From: Oscillospiraceae bacterium
Lineage (GTDB): Bacteria > Bacillota > Clostridia > Oscillospirales > Ruminococcaceae
Assembly (NCBI GenBank): GCA_017513135.1
Contig: JAFWDH010000023.1
Coordinates: 124,001 to 188,000 of the forward strand
Length of the DNA stretch: 64,000 bases
Reading direction: 5' to 3'
The notes below the pieces were generated by a model. That model ran no database searches and was not told where the DNA came from. It saw nothing but the letters and a program-made list of their open reading frames with translations. Each line of letters starts with the position of its first letter. The stretch's first letter is position 1. The position numbers and the translations under genes are program-made. Positions 60,805 to 64,000 of the stretch are shown here, piece after piece.

Positions 60805-61824
60805 GTGGTCTCAAAACTGTCTGATACGACGCTGCGAAATGATCTGAAAAAAGGTCTGAAGCAGTTCTATTTCATAGCAGGAAACGATTCGTTTCTCATA
60901 GATAACTGTCTCAGGCTAATTTCTGAGGCGGTCGACGGGGAAGTGGAAAGAATGGATTTCAGTGAAACAGACACCGAGACAGCGGAAGGCCAGCTCACCA
61001 CGTATTCGTTTTCAAACAAACTGCTTATCATTGATAACTTCAAAGCATCCGAGTTTACCGGAGAAAAGAAGTCGATGTATGCTGAGCTGCTTGCTGATCT
61101 TCCGGCGACGCTCACAGTCGCAACTGTGCTGTATTCCGACGACCCGAGGTTCAGGATCCCGAAATCTGCCGAAAACATGGCTGAGATGGCGCAGGAATCG
61201 GCTGTGGTATCCTGTCTGAAAAAGGAGAGAGAGCAGCTGTATCCTTACATCAGGCGAATGGCTGAACTTGCAGGGGCGGAGATCAGCGGTGAGGCGGCAT
61301 CCGTGCTCATAGATCTCTGCGGGGACGATCTGCAGCTGCTTTCATCACAGATAGAGAAACTCGCTGCTGCCAGCGGATACGGTGAGATAAAGGAAGATAC
61401 TGTCAGGAGGATGTGTCCCAGAACCACAGAAGAGAACGTGTTCTCATTCATCCGCGCCGTGGAAAGAGGACAGAACAGGGAGGCAGTGACACTTCTTAAT
61501 GAGATGCTTGAGACAGAGACCGAACCGGTGAGGGTACTTGCGGCCATCTCCGGGTCTTTTGTGAACATAGCGAGGGTAAAGGCTGCGGAAGCGGCAGGGG
61601 TCTCCAGAGACCGGCTGGAGGAAGAGATGGGCTACCGAAAGGGAGACAGAGCGCTAGGAGTGGCCTACAGCAATGCCAGAAGGTATTCGCAGGAAAAGAT
61701 AGACAATGTAATTTATCTTCTGAACGAAACAGACAGAAAGCTCAAGAGCGGGGCTGCTGATAAGAGGATCATTTTGGAACAGGCGATGGTCAGGCTCGCA
61801 CTGATCGTTTCCGGGAGGTCCTGA
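60805..61824 (+). CDS. holA: DNA polymerase III subunit delta
   Basis: 339 aa. The delta-subunit layout is visible: FYFIAGNDSFLIDNCL at the start, LLIIDNFKASEF, LIDLCGDDLQLLSSQIEKLA in the second domain and DRKLKSGAADKRIILEQAMV near the end. It opens the sliding clamp within the clamp loader. The GTG start has AAAGGG upstream. The next gene, rnmV-like, begins three bases after the stop. Confidence 0.93.
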   Translation: MVSKLSDTTLRNDLKKGLKQFYFIAGNDSFLIDNCLRLISEAVDGEVERMDFSETDTETAEGQLTTYSFSNKLLIIDNFKASEFTGEKKSMYAELLADLPATLTVATVLYSDDPRFRIPKSAENMAEMAQESAVVSCLKKEREQLYPYIRRMAELAGAEISGEAASVLIDLCGDDLQLLSSQIEKLAAASGYGEIKEDTVRRMCPRTTEENVFSFIRAVERGQNREAVTLLNEMLETETEPVRVLAAISGSFVNIARVKAAEAAGVSRDRLEEEMGYRKGDRALGVAYSNARRYSQEKIDNVIYLLNETDRKLKSGAADKRIILEQAMVRLALIVSGRS

Positions 61825-61827
61825 CAG

Positions 61828-62430
61828 ATGCAGCATATCAGGCAGGCAATAGTTACTGAGGGCAAGTTTGACAGAGTCAAGCTCAGCTCTCTTTTTGATG
61901 CAGTGATCATAGAGACAGGCGGCTTTGGAGTGTTCAGCAGCGCAGAGACCAGGGAACTGATCAGACATTTTGCGCGTACTACAGGTATCGTGATCCTTAC
62001 CGACAGCGATCCTGCAGGAATAAAGATAAGGTCTTACATAAACAGCTTTGTCAAAGAAGGAACCGTACTGAATGCGTTTGTCCCGGCTGTGGACGGGAAG
62101 GAAAAAAGGAAGAACAGGCCGGGAGCCGCAGGGATCCTCGGTGTTGAAGGACTTGATGATGAAACGATAATCAGCGCGGTTCTCGCCGTCACGGATGATA
62201 CCGAAACTGATGAGACGGAAGAACCGGTGACTGCGACGGAACTTTATGAAGCCGGACTGGTCGGGAAAGCAGGCAGTGCTGCATTGAGGGAAGAGTTCCT
62301 TACGGGGCTTGGACTGCCTCCGGGACTTTCCAGGAAACAGATGCTTAATTACCTGAATGCAGTTCCAGGGCCCGGGAAGTTTCGCGAACTGCTCGCTGAA
62401 TTCGAGTCAGGATCCGGCCTGAAAACCTGA
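61828..62430 (+). CDS. rnmV: RNase M5-like TOPRIM protein
   Basis: 200 aa. A TOPRIM domain at the N-terminus has IVTEGKFDRVKL (catalytic Glu) and ILTDSDPAGIKIRSYI (DxD), followed by a DUF4093 C-terminal part (GVEGLDDETIISAV, GLPPGLSRKQMLNYLN). RNase M5 trims 5S rRNA precursors in Bacillota. GGAGG inside the end of holA is the ribosome binding site, so the two are coupled. Confidence 0.9.
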   Translation: MQHIRQAIVTEGKFDRVKLSSLFDAVIIETGGFGVFSSAETRELIRHFARTTGIVILTDSDPAGIKIRSYINSFVKEGTVLNAFVPAVDGKEKRKNRPGAAGILGVEGLDDETIISAVLAVTDDTETDETEEPVTATELYEAGLVGKAGSAALREEFLTGLGLPPGLSRKQMLNYLNAVPGPGKFRELLAEFESGSGLKT

Positions 62431-62616
62431 AACTGCACAGAATGCAGTATGCACAAAAAACTGTATTGCACGGTATTTCGGATTTACGAATTATCATATT
62501 GATGAATTTGTTCACAAAATAGTAAAATTATAGTAATTGTTATAAAGGGGCGTTTGGGCTCCGCTTATTTTGTTTTCAATTAAATAGAAATAAAAAAGGA
62601 AAAAATGGAGGTACCA

Positions 62617-64000
62617 ATGAGACGACTTTTACGTTACGTCGGAGAGTACCGCAAGTACGCGATCATCGCCATGATCCTCGTTGCCATGGAAGTCGTGTTT
62701 GACGTTGCCATTCCTATGGTCATGTCCAACATAATCGATATCGGCATCAATGGGGAAGCGGGCCCTGATCCGGGTTACTGTATAAAAATGGGAGCAGTGA
62801 TGCTCGGAATGTCTACAGTAGCTATGTTCTGCGGAATCCTCTCAAGCAAAGTCGCTTCGCAGGCAGGCGCCGGTTATGTACGCAATCTGCGAAACGTAAT
62901 GTTCAACAAGATCCAGAGTTTCTCATTCAAGAACATCGACCACTTCACGGTCCCGTCCCTCATCACACGTCTTACCATGGATATGAGACAGATGAGAATG
63001 GCTTTCATGACCGTGACCAGAATGCTGGTCCGTTCACCGATGCAGCTTATCTTCAGCTTTGTCATGGTGGCAAAGATCAACCTTAAACTTGCATCAGTAT
63101 TCGCAGTCGCGCTCCCGATCCTGTCCGTAGGACTTTATGCGATCTTTAAGACGGCTCATCCCAGATTCCAGGAGATGATGACTAGGACAGATGACCTGAA
63201 CGCAACGACAGAAGAGAACCTCATCGGAATCAGAGTCGTAAAGACCTTTGTCAGAGGCGAGTTTGAGAAGCAGAAGTTCAGCAAAGCCAACAATGCTGTC
63301 AGAGACAACATGCGCAGAGCTGAGAAGATCGTAAACTTGAACGAGCCGTTCTTCTCCACGGTAATGTATTGCTGCATGATCGCTGTTTCGTGGTTCGGCG
63401 GCAAATCCATCATTAAGGGGGATCTCTCAGTCGGTGAGTTCATGAGCTATATATCCTACATCAGGATGGTGCTCTTCTCATTGCTTATGATATCCTCAAG
63501 CCTCATGCAGATAGTGTTTGCAGACACTTCAGTCGGAAGGCTCAACGCGATCCTGGATGAAGAGATAGATATCACAGACACCAACGCTGATCCTGATCTG
63601 GTGCTTGAAGATGCTTCCATCAGATTCGAGAACGTTGACTTCAAGTACTCAGAGGAAGCGGAAGAGAATGCTCTTACCGATATCAACATCGATATCAAGC
63701 CCGGACAGGTCGTCGGTATCCTCGGACCTACAGGCGCAGGCAAGACTTCTCTCATCAGCCTTATCCCGAGACTGTATGACGTTACCGACGGAAAAGTTAT
63801 CGTCGGCGGACACGACGTAAGGGATTACAAGCTTGACAACCTCCGCAAGGACGTTGCTGTAGTCCTTCAGAAGAACCTCCTCTTCACAGGAACTATCGAG
63901 GAGAACATTCTCTGGGGTGATCCCAACGCAACGCACGAAGAGGTCGTTGAAGCCGCGAAATGTGCGCAGGCCGATGACTTTATCACTTCCTTCCCGGACG
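62617..64000 (+). CDS. ABC exporter, ATPase-permease, 3' end missing
   Basis: The frame runs open to the window end (461 codons seen). Six membrane spans make up the N-terminal ABC_membrane domain (MRRLLRYVGEYRKYAIIAM, NLRNVMFNKIQSFS, TTEENLIGIRVVKTFVRGE), then the ATPase domain begins (VGILGPTGAGKTSLI as Walker A, Q-loop VVLQKNLLFTGTI). The signature and Walker B motifs lie beyond the window. Heterodimeric multidrug exporters have this look, so a partner may follow. GGAGG at 62607-62611 sits before the ATG; an in-frame ATG at 62605 is less likely. Confidence 0.92.
   Translation, partial: MRRLLRYVGEYRKYAIIAMILVAMEVVFDVAIPMVMSNIIDIGINGEAGPDPGYCIKMGAVMLGMSTVAMFCGILSSKVASQAGAGYVRNLRNVMFNKIQSFSFKNIDHFTVPSLITRLTMDMRQMRMAFMTVTRMLVRSPMQLIFSFVMVAKINLKLASVFAVALPILSVGLYAIFKTAHPRFQEMMTRTDDLNATTEENLIGIRVVKTFVRGEFEKQKFSKANNAVRDNMRRAEKIVNLNEPFFSTVMYCCMIAVSWFGGKSIIKGDLSVGEFMSYISYIRMVLFSLLMISSSLMQIVFADTSVGRLNAILDEEIDITDTNADPDLVLEDASIRFENVDFKYSEEAEENALTDINIDIKPGQVVGILGPTGAGKTSLISLIPRLYDVTDGKVIVGGHDVRDYKLDNLRKDVAVVLQKNLLFTGTIEENILWGDPNATHEEVVEAAKCAQADDFITSFPD

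Noticed and set aside
62431-62616. Leader before the ABC exporter as a riboswitch
   Set aside because: Short hairpins (ACTGCA/TGCAGT at 62432-62448, GGCG/CGCT-like near 62550) and TTGTTC/TATAGT boxes are present but no known aptamer pattern; too weak to call.

Overview
The window looks like chromosomal DNA of an anaerobic Gram-positive bacterium of the class Clostridia (Bacillota) with roughly balanced base composition. The evidence is the gene order rpmG-secE-nusG-rplK-rplA-rplJ-rplL, a CIRCE-controlled groESL operon, a T-box leader before alaS, a PyrR-uracil permease unit, RqcH, RNase M5-like rnmV, a DUF1934 gene beside argS, a membrane pyrophosphatase, strong AGGAGG-type ribosome binding sites and NPxTG/SpaA surface proteins. 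I cannot place it to genus from the sequence alone. There is no CRISPR array, no complete insertion sequence and no rRNA.

Layout. 1-9.3 kb is a catabolic block: three type-B carboxylesterases in a row (the first cut by the window edge), a DUF554 membrane protein, then a GH36 alpha-galactosidase and a GPH sugar symporter behind a promoter wrapped in inverted repeats. 9.3-14 kb holds tRNA-Ser(GCU) with a small coding remnant behind it, pyrR and a uracil permease with a leader hairpin, a small sigma factor, an unidentified tRNA-like RNA, and a small zinc-ribbon gene. 13.3-21.8 kb is a mostly co-oriented run: DUF1858, trmK, rqcH, cysteine desulfurase, thiI, a very unusual cinA fused to a membrane-anchored degenerate sortase B domain, and a membrane parvulin. 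21.8-27.7 kb runs on the minus strand: ddl-murI-DUF1934-argS and then a zinc-ribbon membrane protein and a sirtuin. 28-33.8 kb carries hppA and the ribosomal protein/secE/nusG block with its L11-type and L10-type leaders.

33.8-49.7 kb mixes membrane and envelope functions: an AbrB-type permease, an ArsP_2-type putative metal permease, an alpha/beta hydrolase, an ABC-F ATPase, a phospholipid block (PgpC-like phosphatase divergent from pgsA-cdsA-lipid kinase), an AlgX-like/MBOAT O-acylation pair, an FMN-binding lipoprotein with ApbE and a Gx-type transporter, and groESL with a second lipid kinase. 49.9-64 kb has a membrane protein with extracellular CxxC repeats, an MscS channel, a sorted pilin-like surface protein, an orphan sugar-type ABC ATPase, a MATE transporter, T-box-alaS-HIT-phosphoribosyltransferase, holA-rnmV and the start of an ABC exporter.

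The most unusual items are the CinA-transmembrane-sortase fusion at 18.4-20.6 kb, the tRNA-like RNA between the sigma factor and the zinc-ribbon gene at 12.7 kb, the double inverted-repeat operator of the alpha-galactosidase, the perfect 16-bp palindrome inside the rplJ promoter spacer, and the pyrR leader hairpin that is at once a terminator and a cover over the ribosome binding site. All family calls come from reading motifs by eye; no database search was possible.
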